Below, in pieces: positions 1 through 15,440 of a stretch of DNA of 64,000 nt. The stretch's first letter is position 1. Each line of letters starts with the position of its first letter. Source of the stretch: Moringa oleifera (taxonomy: Eukaryota; Streptophyta; Magnoliopsida; Brassicales; Moringaceae); NCBI GenBank assembly GCA_021397835.1, contig JAJFZO010000287.1, positions 1,552,501-1,616,500 of the forward strand. The letters are read 5' to 3'. Below the pieces are notes generated by a model. The model was not told the DNA's origin. It saw nothing but the letters and a program-made list of their open reading frames with translations, and did no database searches. Both the position numbers and the translations under genes were made by a program.

Positions 1-2330
1 ATTTATATAATGAGAAAGTTAAAAATAATCCAGTTAAATTATTCATTTTAAATTCAATGATAATCAAAGACTTATGAAATCACTTTTCTTTTCTAATGCT
101 TAAAGGTCATTGCAATAAAAAATGATTTTTTTTTTCATAATATAAAGGATTCTATTTGTTGGTTTACCTTTTTTCACATTGCTAAGCTCAAAGACTTGAA
201 ATCCTTAAACTACAAAGAGCTTTAACATCTCACCTATGATAAAAATTTATTACTTAAGTCTTATAATGGGTATTAGCCCCATATTTTTCACATGATTAAG
301 TATAAAAATTAGTTTTAATAATAACAAATGATCTTAAAAACTAACTATTTAAGCAAATATTGTAGTATTTAAAGATAAAATGACTTAAAAAGTATATGAT
401 ACATGCAATGAACTCCTTAGAACAAAAATAAGAATTGAAGACCAACTAAGTGTTCTAGGAGTTTTAAAATTTTTAGGAACTTATCAAATTTTATGCTTAC
501 TTATAAATCTTTTAGTTTAACTACTCAATAGATATTTTAGTGAATACATAAGAATAACATATTGTTATTAAAAGAAATCATGCACTTTAAAGAGTTTTTT
601 TTTTAATAATTTATGATTTCTTGGATAAAAAAAATGCATATTTTTAGAACTTGAAAAGTTTTAATACACATAGCACATAAAAGACTAAAACTAAATGTTA
701 TCATGGTATCACCTTTGTTACCTCACCAAATAATAACTGGTACAGTATTATCATGGATAAAACACAGTACTACCACGCTAAAGGCTTGGTAAAGTACTTA
801 TGTAAAAAACACGATGGCATTTTGTTAAGTAATAGTTAACATGGTATCATCATATAAGGTCGTAATACCATTATGTTATTAAAATAAAATTTTAAATTGT
901 GTCTCTAACAATTCTATGGCATGGTACCACCTCGATAACGCGTGGTATCATTGTGTTAACAAGTTGTGCGACTTAAAAACCTATTCTTTTATATCTAATG
1001 AATTTATTTTTTAAAAAAAAAGGATACAAAAAGACTTCAAGAAACATTCTCTATAACTTTTATGTATTTAAAAAGTTTAAGTATTTACTTTTTCTCAAGA
1101 ATTTTCATTTTTACTCATCTTTAACTTTATATCATTTATTGAGTATAAAAGCTTATGAGATTTAAAACTTTCATTATATACACATCTATTGTTTGAAAGA
1201 GGTTTTTTTTTTTCTAGTTATTTCTTGTAAACAAATATTTGACTTTAGGTTTTGTGGTAAGGGGATTCATCATATGTAAAGAGTGTTTGCTTCGCGAAAG
1301 TTAGTAAGGAATCCTCAAGCAAGTTGCTCGGAGGCATGGATGTAGTTTATGAGAGTTGAACCATATAAAATCTTGTATTTACTTTCTTTGATCTTTCTCT
1401 TTAAATTTTGCATTTATATTTATGGATATATTATTATGATAATTAAATCTTAGCAAACAATCTTGAAATCTTATTATAGAAATAAGATATTTTAAAATAC
1501 CTTATTCACTTTCCCTCTTAGATTGTCTACTTAGTATCAACAATAAGACAAACCACATATCAAATGAGGAGCTGCCAACCTCTTTTACTCGTTTACAAAT
1601 CAACGGAGATCTTTTACTGAAATTACAATACCAAAAAAGTGAAAAAAAATTAGAATAAGATTTACTATATCTCAACAAAATTATTTCTAACTAAAGATGC
1701 TATAAATAATAAACAACAACTAAAAACTTTGATAAGTATTTCCTCTTAATTCAATAAAGTAAGAAGAATTCATTTTGAATACAACAAATGTAAATCATCA
1801 AATTAGTTTTTTTGTTTTTTTAAGCATGTTTTTTATCAACATTTCTCACTACCAAAATATAAAAATAATCTTAATATAAAGAAGTTCAACCCTTACAATT
1901 ATGAGAAGTTGTTTTAATATCTATTTAGTATAAATTACAAGTTGATAGCTTACTAATCTTTTTATCAAATACATGCAATTTTTTTTTTAAGATTTCAAGA
2001 TCTAGGAATCGTGCGTTCATTGGCAAATCAAAAAAGGATCTCAAAGACTAGTTTTATTATTAGTATTCAACTCTAGATAGATTTGATAATATTTGACTTC
2101 AATAAGAGTACTTGCTAATCTTGATGTCTTCTTATTGAACACTAGCATGAATTACATAAATATTTTCATTTATGTTTACACTAAAAGGCATTCAAGTATT
2201 AGATCTTATATTCTTATCTAAGTTGTACCCAAAATTGCTCTTTCTTGAGTTTTTTATATTCAAAAATGAATATATTTAAATATTACTATTAAATTTATAT
2301 TTTTATATTATTTCTTTATTCCTTTGGTAA
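1..2330. repeat. Old dispersed repeat, copy 1, split by an insertion of about 1.7 kb
   Basis: Positions 1-240 resemble 3300-3550, and positions 1975-2330 resemble 3555-3920. In the second copy the two blocks are adjacent. Here they are separated by about 240-1975, so the simplest reading is an old repeat later split by an insertion. Shared landmarks are the stretch around 'attcaatgataa' and the 'gaatcgtg' and 'ggcattcaagtat' words. No coding potential survives. The family is not identified. Confidence 0.45.
1240..1420 (+). repeat. LTR-like remnant inside the insertion
   Basis: The segment contains a chain of words typical of the transcribed part of plant LTRs: a 'ggtaa' start, 'gagtgttt', 'aatcctcaagc', 'ggatgta' and 'gaacca-tataaaa', followed by a T/C-rich run. 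That order is familiar from plant LTR retrotransposons. No gag or pol remains nearby and the outer ends are not defined. The region just upstream (about 680-970) repeats 'atggtatca' and 'tggtacca' words in both orientations and may belong to the same element. Confidence 0.4.
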
Positions 2331-2699
2331 GAGTTATAACCATATTACTTTTTTGCTTTATGAAGTTTGGATTACTCTAAAATAAATGATGTTATAAAAT
2401 TAAAAACTTAAAAATATTCTAATTAAAGTATATATTTTAACTTGATGCTAACTGCATCACCTGAAATAAATAGTAAACATGAAAGATATTACCAAAATTT
2501 TAGTAGATTGAGTCGCAAATTAGGTTACTTTCTTTAAAATGTTTCGCGGCTCTACCTTTATGTGCAATAGTCTATAATCAAATCATCTTCAGAATAAAAC
2601 AATCCAGAAATCTCTATGTCGGATCTCCTATGCATAATATGAATTTGATAATACTACATTTTCTTCAAATTTGCTCAGAATCCTAATAGAATAAATAAG

Positions 2700-2860
2700 T
2701 TAAGATTTTATTTTTTTAAAAAAAAAAGAAAGATAAAACCTCAAAAATTAAAAAAAAGATTCTTAAAATTAAGGAAGGATGAAACCCTAAAATTAGGGAA
2801 GGATAAAACCTAAAAATTAGGAAAAACAAAACCTTAAAATTGGGAAAAAGTAAATGAGGT
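2700..2860. repeat. Short degenerate tandem repeat, period about 27-30 bp
   Basis: About five imperfect copies of a unit built from 'aaaattaggga' plus 'ggataaaacct' follow one another. Copies differ by single substitutions and short A-run differences. The tract is followed by a G/A-rich stretch (2856-2905). No gene is associated. Confidence 0.6.
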
Positions 2861-3299
2861 GATGGGAGAGGAGAAGAGAGGAAGGGAGAGGAAAAAAGAT
2901 AAGATAAGTATTTATAGTGGAGATTGGTAAGGTTTCCACATGAGGGTGGCGGTGTCTGCAGACCATGTGGTAGATAATGTACGTTAAAAGATAAGATTTG
3001 TTTGTTGATGGACTAATGAGTCAGCAGCAAAAGATAAAATATATTTGTTGATAGGTCGATAAGTTAGCAGAAGACCTAGTCTTCTATTAAAGTGTAGCTG
3101 ATTTGTCTAACAAATCTTTTTTAAATTCATCATTTTTTTTTCAATAGAAGAAATAAAAAAAACTTATGAAATAACTCGTTTTTACCATTGCATTTAATGA
3201 GCTCTGTCTTTTTTAATATTATTTTCTTATTCCTTTAAAAAGATTTGTACTCATGTTCTCTAATTCTTTATATTTCTCAAATTTAGATGACCTTAGATG

Positions 3300-3920
3300 G
3301 ATACTTGGAATTTATAGAAGAAACAAGTTAGAAATAATCCAATTAGAGCACCCATTTAAATTCAATGATAACTTAAAACTTATGAAATCTCTTCTTTTTT
3401 TTTTTCTTTTTTTTTTTTCACGATTGGAGGTGATTGTAATAGAATAGAGTTTTTTCCATAGCAACCATTTTCACCTACTAGCCTTACATCTCTTCACATC
3501 ATTAAACTCAAATACTTTAAATCTATAGACCACGTGGGCTTCAAATATTTACTATATCTTTTTCAAGATTTTAAAATCTAAGAATCGTGTTTTTATTGAC
3601 AAAGCGAAAAAGACTTTAAGACATGTTTCACCATCAGTATTCATCTCCAGATGGGATGTATAGTATGTGGCTTTAGCAAGGGTGCTTATTGGTCTTCGTA
3701 TCTTTCTATTGAGTACTAGTTCAATTGCATCTGTATTTTAGTTTATGTTCTAACCAGAAGGCATTCAAGTATCACGTCATACATTTTTATTCAAATTATT
3801 CTCAATATTATTGTTTTTAAATATTTTTTTATTTTAAATGAATATACTTAAATTGTACCATTGGATTTGTTGAGTTCTTTCACTTTTTATGTTATTTTTT
3901 ATTTTTTCTATTATAATTTG
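3300..3920. repeat. Old dispersed repeat, copy 2, uninterrupted
   Basis: This is the uninterrupted counterpart of the repeat at 1-240 plus 1975-2330. The same words appear in the same order with many substitutions. A 64-codon open frame at 3253-3447 lies in it but consists of low-complexity F/L-rich sequence and has no recognisable homology, so it is not called as a gene. Confidence 0.45.
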
Positions 3921-5700
3921 TAACTATTAACAATAATTAACTATTTTATAAAAGGATTTAATAACAATCTAAAAAGTGACATTAGAAACATTAACAAACC
4001 TTATTTATCTTAAATTTTTAAATTAAATGGTAGAAAAATATATTTTTGATGAACTTATATATTAGATTAAATAATAATCATGTTACAGGAGATTCAATAC
4101 CAATCTAAAAAAATAATATTAAAGACACTAACAAATCTTATTTACCTTAAATTTTTAATTTTATATTTTTTTATTAATTTATACACTAGACTACATAGTA
4201 ATCATGTTCCATGAAAATGATTGTTTATAACAAAATTATTGATATTGCTAAATTAGACTATCCTGACATATTTGATAATTATTAATGATTCATTTTAATA
4301 TAAAATTGGATTTCAAAAATTAAAATTGTAGTTAAGAAAGTCATCCTGACTCAATTTTATGAAAATTCCTGATACAGACTCATCATGAAACTATATTATA
4401 AATAAAATATAAATTAATATGAAATCTCATATATTGCATAAAGAATTCCTCCAACTAGTTGGACATCTTTATCCAAAAAAAATCTTAATATCACAAATAT
4501 ATATGATAAGATTTTTTTATTAATTTGAGCAAATTTAATATAGCTTATATTAATAAAAAATTTTAGATTTATTTTTATAATAAATAAAAAATAGGCAATC
4601 ACAATGATCATAAAAACCTATGAAATTTAACTTCTTAAACTTTTTAATAATAAGAGGTTAATATATTTAGAGAAAATTCAAAAAATATAAATGATTTATC
4701 TTAACATGCCATTTCTTAATTAGTCAAATTTTGTATATTATGTTGATAAAGTTCTCTGTTATCTTTCTTTGATTTTTTTCTTTTTCTTTTGGAGGTTTCT
4801 AACTCTTACTACATCAAATTTATTTTAATTGTATAAATATCTATTATATTTATATAAATATACATTATATATTATAAATTTAACTGTATAAATTATAAAA
4901 TTAATTATGTAAATCATAAATTTAACATAAAATTGATATAATAAATTTGGAAATTAAAACATAATGATCTATATTTCTTTAATATATTTTATTGTTATTT
5001 TAATAAAAATTAAGTTATTATTGATAATTTCAAATTTAAGTTGTTGAATCCTCTTTGTATTCATAAGCTCATTTTTATTTCATTGATTTTTTAAAATCAT
5101 TTAAAGGATAAAAAATAGTAAAATCTTATATGTACATATATCTCATATTATCAATTAAATTTTTATATTTAAAAAGTAACAACTTAATCTTGATCTATCG
5201 ATTTAAACTAAATTAAATTTTATAAAAAAATTTAAAAGTTAGAGATATTCAAATTAAATATTTTGTACAATAAATTTTGACATAAAATTTTTTATAAATA
5301 TAAAATAATATTTAAATTACTATCATGAAAAACTTAAAAATTTTTAAGTAATCAAAATATATTTTTTTTCAAATTTATACAATCAAAATTTTAAAAATTT
5401 ATTAAAAATAGATATTTCATCAAAAATTATTTAAATATGAAAAATTAATCTAAATGGAGTGAAGAATTCATTTGAGTTATTTTTAAAATATTTTAATAAT
5501 AAAATATATTTTAAATCTTTTATAATCATAAAATATAATTTAGATCAAATTGATTTATCACTTTTTAAATATAAAATTTTAATTAATAATATTATAATAA
5601 ATATTAAAAAATAAAAATTATTATATTAGATAGACTTTTATAAATTATAAAAATTTTACAAATGTTTTTAAAATTTTTAAAATTTTAATTGTTTTCCATT
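3921..5700. other. AT-rich intergenic DNA without a recognisable gene
   Basis: This is about 1.8 kb of very AT-rich DNA with stop codons in every frame. The part from about 5150 to 5640 belongs to a dispersed AT-rich repeat family that recurs near 16-17.2 kb, 30.9 kb and 56.9-57.3 kb. Confidence 0.6.
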
Positions 5701-5759
5701 ATTTGTAATTTGACTGTCCCTCTCACTAAACAAATATGGTAAGTCTGTGATTTTTATGA

Positions 5760-6290
5760 GTTTCAAAGTGACGTCAAGCAGATCTGCCAGCACGTGTCAC
5801 AACTCTATTATAGAAATGAAACAACCCCATGACACGCACCGCATAGCACAACTGCCTGTGTGACCACTGCTTCTCTCCGTTCACGTGTTCGTGTATATAT
5901 ATTTTTATTTTTAACATATAAATTATATTAAAAAAATTGGTCAGTTAATTATTATTTTATAAATATTTATTGAAAATAATAAATTAATATAAACATTTAA
6001 TTTAATTTGAGATTAAAATATATAATTACATAAATATTTAAAATAAATTATGTATTCTAATTTTATGATAAATTTGTTTTAAAAGATCAAATCAGAAAAT
6101 TATAATAAAATATTTTTAATAAAATTTTTTAAAAAATTACCCTTTTTTGGGAAAGATTTGATATAATTGGCAACTGAGACTTCTGGCATGTTGGGATATA
6201 CCAAAGACAAGAAACCAAAAATAAAACACTAGACAGAGTTGGTCCCACTTTAATTAAACTTTCCTTTTTGTATTTTCTCGAGAAATTTCT
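5760..6290 (+). promoter_or_regulatory. Candidate promoter of the SINAT gene, with ACGT-core elements
   Basis: GC content rises abruptly here. A perfect TGACGTCA palindrome lies at 5769-5776, a CACGTG G-box followed by TC at 5791-5798, and a second CACGTG at 5882-5887. Such ACGT cores are the binding sites of plant bZIP (TGA, ABF) and bHLH factors. A TATA-like stretch follows near 5892. The CT-rich pyrimidine patch at 6285-6365 suggests that transcription starts close to there. Promoter function is inferred from motif content and position only. Confidence 0.45.
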
Positions 6291-8298
6291 CTCTCCTCAC
6301 CTCCCAATTTACGCTCCTCTCTACCTTCAACGGCTTTAATTTGAAATCTCTCTCTCTCTCTCTCCCCCTTAAACGTGCACTTCCTGTCGCTTATTTATTG
6401 CGTGGATGCTGCGTACATTAGTGTTCAAAGGCGGCCCGCACCAAATTTCTCCCTCTCTCTCTCTCTGTTAGGGTTTCTGTTGTGTTTGCTCTGTAGTGGT
6501 GCGCTGATTTCAGTTCTTGTATCAAGGTACTGTATCGTCTTTCTTTTGGTTGTTTGGGTTAATGTCCACTTGCTCTTCTCTTTTTGGGGTTTCGCTTTCT
6601 TATGGGATTCATCCTTTGATTTTTAATCTCTATACAAAGTTTCCTTTTCTCTGTTTCTTTTTGGTGAATTCACTGTGAGAATATTCAGATCTACGCTGGA
6701 TTTGCTTGCAGTTACATTTGTGTAGATTTAGAGTTCATTTTCGCATTTTAAATTGCCGTCTTTGGGTGCATTTTGATCTGTTTAGGTCCTTTCCGTGGAA
6801 GCTTGTACTACATTTAGATTCCCAAATTTTCAAAGTGTGTTGCCTTTTGGGGCTATGTTTTCGTTTTCTGTATAATCTTCACTTGTTTAAGGTATGCACT
6901 GCTTTTTGAAGAGTATCTTTTCATGGTTTCAGTTTCTCTGTTTTTTTATTTTTTAACAGGATCATTTATTTATTTTACTGATCCCTCCCTTTCTTCTCTC
7001 TCTGACTGATAAAGGCACACTGTTTCTCTGATAGAGTCACCTGCAAATTTTAGTTTCGCTGATAGAATCATCTTTGGAAGTATATTTCGTTGTATCCCCA
7101 AACTAGTTATGATGTGCCTTTCAGGATTAGATATTTTAAGTTGAATGAAAACTTGAAAGGTAGGGGAAAATTACTCTAGAAGGCCTGACTATGATATTAC
7201 CTTATAACAATGTCGACAAATATTTATAAATATGGTTTTCTGTATATGTGAGGTAGTTTTTCAAGTACAGTCTATGTACTCTTAGTATTCCATTTGACAC
7301 TGTCTGAGAAGATGAAAGGGATTATTTCTTCCATAAAGATTGATGAGCATACTGAGAATACTCTGACCTCTTTGTCATTACCAACGAGGATTGATACAAT
7401 CTGTTACTATGTCCTTGCTTGATTGGCGTTAATTCAGATGGTTGTTATTCTTTTAACGGATTCTGGTCTTCTAATTGGGTTTATGCTTCTCTTGGAGACC
7501 TTGATGATAAGAATATTTATTTTTAGACTGGCCTGATGTCCTTTTATTTAATGTCTTAGTTGGACTTGCTGAAGCTTTGGTGTCTTCAACATGTGTTTAG
7601 GTATTAAGTTTTCATGTTCCTTTTATGCTCCTTGCGAAAATGGGTTGACATAGAGAATGTGTGCCACAGAACTGAGTTCACTATTTTCTAATAGTGACAA
7701 AAGGAAAGCACCTGCAATTATGTGGTGATTACTAATTATATTACCTGTAATTTCATAGCTAGTTTCATAGATTGAATTTTTTAGACTATATGCTTGAATT
7801 TGGTTGACCATTTGCTTTGAGCTTGAAAGTTGATGAAAACTTCATGTTAATTCTGTGGTTAATTTTTCTTTGCAGGTTCTCACGCATCATTGTTTGGCAT
7901 CTCCATCAAGAAAGGAAATTAGAAGATTGAGTAGAACACGAGATTTGGTGTAAGGATTTTGTCTGAATGAAATTTATGCAGTTATTTTAGAATTAGTTGT
8001 TGCTCGTCTAAGGAGTCATTAGCCTTAGATGTTAACATTTCAACCCATCAATGGAAAGCACACCTTTTTTCGTGGGTTGACTTGTGGAAGTAAGTATACT
8101 CCAACTGAGCTGTCAATGCCTTGATAATGTAAATGATCAATGTTGATCAAGAAAAAAAAGAGAAAAAGAAAGGGACTGCTTTCTTTGTATTCTTATGTCA
8201 GTACTTACACAAATCAAACATGATAAATTTACCTGCATTCAATAAATGGTTTGTGAATCCATCTCGTATTTCGCTTTGCATAGGCTGGCCGTGCTAAC
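6290..8298 (+). other. 5' leader region of the SINAT gene with probable leader introns
   Basis: No start codon here opens a conserved frame. CT microsatellite patches (6349-6365 and about 6452-6465) mark a likely first untranslated exon, which could end at a GT at 6527-6528. A pyrimidine-rich acceptor ending at 7875 and a GTAAGG donor at 7950 could bound a second leader exon of about 74 bp. A third acceptor AG at 8282-8283 sits 15 bp before the ATG. Open frames at 6375-6626 and 6706-6909 look like chance frames. Confidence 0.4.
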
Positions 8299-10548
8299 AT
8301 GGCATCTGGCAATCCATTCTTTGATGATCTTCGGGCCAAACCTGAGGTCGTTGATCCGCCTCAAAGTGAGGACATGATGGATGTTAGTGAAAACGTGAAT
8401 GATCCTTCTCAAGGTGCTCTAAAGCCTAATTTGACTGTGTCTAGCAGTGTTCGTGAGCTGTTGGAGTGCCCTGTGTGCTTAAATGCGATGTACCCTCCTA
8501 TTCATCAGGTTTGATCAATGATCATCTTGTTCTGAATAACTATGTGAAACTGGCTGTTCGAATGTTATTAAATATAACCTATAATGCTACATAGTACTGC
8601 CTAGGTAAGCAACATCTGTATAGGAGTTCATATGCACATATGCATGTGATGAACTTGTTGGTTGGCGGTAATCTCAGTTCATGAATTTCTTCACCAGATG
8701 CATCCTGTTATAATGTGAAGTAGTTAAATGCTAATAGATTCATTAACTTGGTGCCTATTGGATGCTTTTATCTTGATTTATCTTTTATTGATAAAAATTC
8801 GTAGACTTGACAATGTCGTGTTAAAATCAATAGATCAGCGATGAGAAGACAGCATTAAAATGAGAATTTATTAAAAAAGGGGGAGGGAGCTAGCATATGA
8901 AGCTGACATACAGAAAACTGGCAGAAGATGGAATAAACCGATTGACAGACAGATATGCAGGATGTTGTTAAAATGGAAAGAAACCCCTTCCTCGCTAACA
9001 TGCGGCCACTTAATGGTACAGGATGCATCTGTTGGATGAAAATATTATGTTAGTAGTCAGTTATTGAACCCAACCAAACTGTAATTTTTGTAATTTGATT
9101 CTGATTATTGCTGTCCTGCCCCTCCTTTTCTTGTGCTAAGATAGTTATTTTAGAAGTCTCAATAGAATGTGGATGTTATAAAATGAAATTCTGGTCTTTC
9201 CTTCATTGTTGTCTTTTTGCAGTGTTCAAATGGGCATACGTTGTGTTCTGGTTGCAAACCCAGGGTGCACAACAGGTGCCCCACTTGCAGGCATGAACTT
9301 GGAAACATTAGGTGTCTTGCTCTGGAGAAAGTTGCCGCATCTCTCGAGCTTCCATGTAAATATCAGAGTTTTGGGTGCATGGGGATATATCCATATTACA
9401 GCAAACTAAAACACGAATCCCAGTGTGTGTACAGGCCATATAACTGCCCTTATGCTGGATCAGAGTGCACAGTCATTGGCGATATCCCTTATCTAGTGGC
9501 CCATCTTAAAGATGATCACAAAGTTGACATGCACAGTGGGAGTACTTTCAACCATCGATATGTGAAATCAAACCCACATGAGGTTGAGAATGCCACATGG
9601 ATGTTAACGGTATTGTTTTGCTTTGTCCTTTTCTTACATATTTCTCTTTCAATGCTTGCCTACAAATCTAGCAGAGCAGAGCTGCCCCCCCTTCCATTGT
9701 TGCTTTGTCTTTATCTTACATGGACATTAAAACACTTGGATAACTGTATAGCGTTATAGTGCTTTTCGTTTGCCACATCTAGATCTGGTTATGGAAACTT
9801 GTTCTATTCTTTTGCCACAAACTCCCTATTATCCCAACTCGGTGATCCTCCAAATCGCTGATATTGACACTACAGTGGTATACATTAGTTCCCATATCAA
9901 TGTAGTCTTATACGTCAATGCTTTTGTTATTCTCTTTGCCTATATTAATAAAGAGTAGAATAGCAAAGTTCAGTGGACAAATGCTGTGGGATGTCTGAAA
10001 AATGAAAAGTAAAATCAAGAATATGGGATGCATGGGGGAGGTTCTGTTTGCTCTTTAGGTCTGTGTCTTGGTTGAGAACTTTGTTTATGGCAGGAAAAAA
10101 AACATATACTTCACTATGTATGTTGACACAGTGCGGGTTCGTATTCCTCGAGATTTGGTATTTCAATTTTTTTCTGCGAAGTTGTTCTGATGGGTGTGTA
10201 ACTGATATTTTTGTATTTCCTTTTTAGGTTTTCAGTTGCTTTGGTCAGTACTTTTGTCTGCATTTCGAAGCCTTTCAGCTTGGGATGGCTCCTGTCTACA
10301 TTGCATTCTTACGGTTCATGGGTGATGATAATGAAGCAAAGAACTACAGCTATAGCCTTGAAGTGGGTGGAAATGGCAGGAAAATGATCTGGCAAGGGGT
10401 GCCTCGGAGCATTAGGGATAGTCACCGGAAAGTTCGTGACAGTTTTGATGGTCTCATTATTCAACGCAATATGGCCCTTTTCTTTTCTGGGGGAGACCGG
10501 AAGGAGCTGAAGCTTAGGGTGACTGGTAGAATTTGGAAAGAGCAATGA
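8299..10548 (+). CDS. SINAT: SINAT-type RING E3 ubiquitin ligase (seven in absentia homologue)
   Basis: Three coding exons: 8299-8508, 9223-9609 and 10228-10548, all joined in phase 0, giving 305 aa (SINAT proteins are usually 300-330). The RING finger is C3HC4: Cys57, Cys60, Cys71, His75, Cys78, Cys81, Cys89, Cys92. It is split by intron 1 right after the MYPPIHQ motif, as in other plant SINATs. The SIAH-type zinc finger follows (Cys115, Cys122, His134, Cys138, then Cys145, Cys152, His164, His169). The substrate-binding TRAF-like domain runs from about 170 to the C-terminus, which ends in TGRIWKEQ. All zinc ligands are present, so the protein should be active. Family members dimerise through the TRAF-like fold and ubiquitinate proteins in development, light, hormone and autophagy signalling; the specific target cannot be read here. 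The ATG at 8299 is supported by the acidic MASGNPFFDD start. The gene is convergent with UMP synthase. Confidence 0.95.
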
Positions 10549-11651
10549 TGAGATTCTGTAGCACGTCTTACCATCACAGCAAGTAGATTGGTTTGTTGTA
10601 GTAGTTCTGTTGTCTTCCCTTAATGTATTTTTGATCCAAGGAGGCAAGCTCTCTTTGCCTATCCATGCACTAAATACATGAGTGTGAAGACAAATCATTA
10701 TAATAGTTATCTGATAGAGATTATGTTGGATTCCTCATTAATCCTTCAAAGTAGCTCAAAGTGATCAAATGGAGCTGTCTGGGAGACATGACAACTCAAA
10801 CAAATTCGGATCAAAGATGTTACTAATTTTGCCTTGAAATGTAGTTGTATGTGAAGTAGCTGGCATGGAGGCTCTGGAGGGCTTGTACAAGCCAGTTGAT
10901 TTAAGTTTGTTTGTATTATCCATAACAAGAGTAAAAATAGTTTCTGTTCAAAAAGAAATAGTAAAAATTTATTTGAATATGAAAGAATTGACAAGAAATA
11001 AAGTCGATAATATGAAGAATAATTTTAAAGTATGCCCTTCCCTTATTTTAAGAAAAACATATCTTATTGAGTAAATAACTAATTACAAAAATTGACTGAA
11101 TTTTATAAAACCTGGAAAGGAAAGAGGCAGAACCAAAAATCTCTGCATTTGGGAAAAGTAACAATGAGATGGTAAATTGTATCATTGCCAGCTTTTCTTT
11201 CGGGGAAGTGAAGACTCAACTAAATTAGTTTTTGCTTTCTCAAATTTTTATCTTGATCCTTTTCTCAAATAGAGATACTCTTATCTAATTTTTTTTTTTT
11301 TTAAAAAGCTGTCAAAATAAGTTAAAATTAAAACCAATTGCAAAATGGAAGTTACAGGTATCATACTCCCATATAGATGCATTTTGAACTCCAAAATTTC
11401 TGTTCCTCAGCTAAAAGCTGCCTGTAGGTGACTCAGGAAAGTTGCTTGCCCATGAATTGAGACTGAGAATTGCACCAGAGACAGTAAAGTTTTACTCTTG
11501 TTTAGGAACCACCATGTTTGACAATGGAGCTAGTGCAGTTATTTTCTTGTGGAATACATCCACATGGAAGCCCATGAAACTTTGGGCCAAAAAAGACCTA
11601 GAAAGAACAGAATTATCCCAGGTGGGGGATGCAGTCCCCACCCCCCCCCCA
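10549..11651. other. Intergenic region between two convergent genes (3' UTRs of SINAT and UMP synthase)
   Basis: The first 150-200 bp are probably the SINAT 3' UTR. The last part is the UMP synthase 3' UTR on the minus strand. No further gene is seen. Frames at 10746-10994 and 10865-11074 overlap on opposite strands and show no family resemblance. Confidence 0.5.
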
Positions 11652-15270
<3,619 letters not shown>

Positions 15271-15440
15271 CCGCTTGTGAGATTTACAGAAGCGAAAAGG
15301 CTGATTTGGGTTGTAACAGAACAGAGTGGAAGTGGAGAGTGAGGACTTCGGCGTAGGGTTCCCCCTGTTATAACATCTTGATTTAAGCACATGTTAAGCT
15401 TAAAGTTTCGTTTTTATTCTCTTTTATTTTCTAGGAAAAC
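15271..15440 (-). promoter_or_regulatory. 5' leader / proximal promoter of UMP synthase with upstream ATG
   Basis: On the minus strand an ATG at 15392-15390 opens a 47-codon frame that ends at TGA 15251-15249, overlapping the main start by 22 nt. In the main frame 40 codons are open without an ATG (15390-15271). The true transcription start is unknown, so whether these lie in the mRNA is open. Confidence 0.35.

Noticed and set aside
10309..10698. 129-codon minus-strand frame
   Set aside because: It lies antisense to SINAT exon 3, which is strongly conserved on the plus strand; the reverse frame has no family resemblance.
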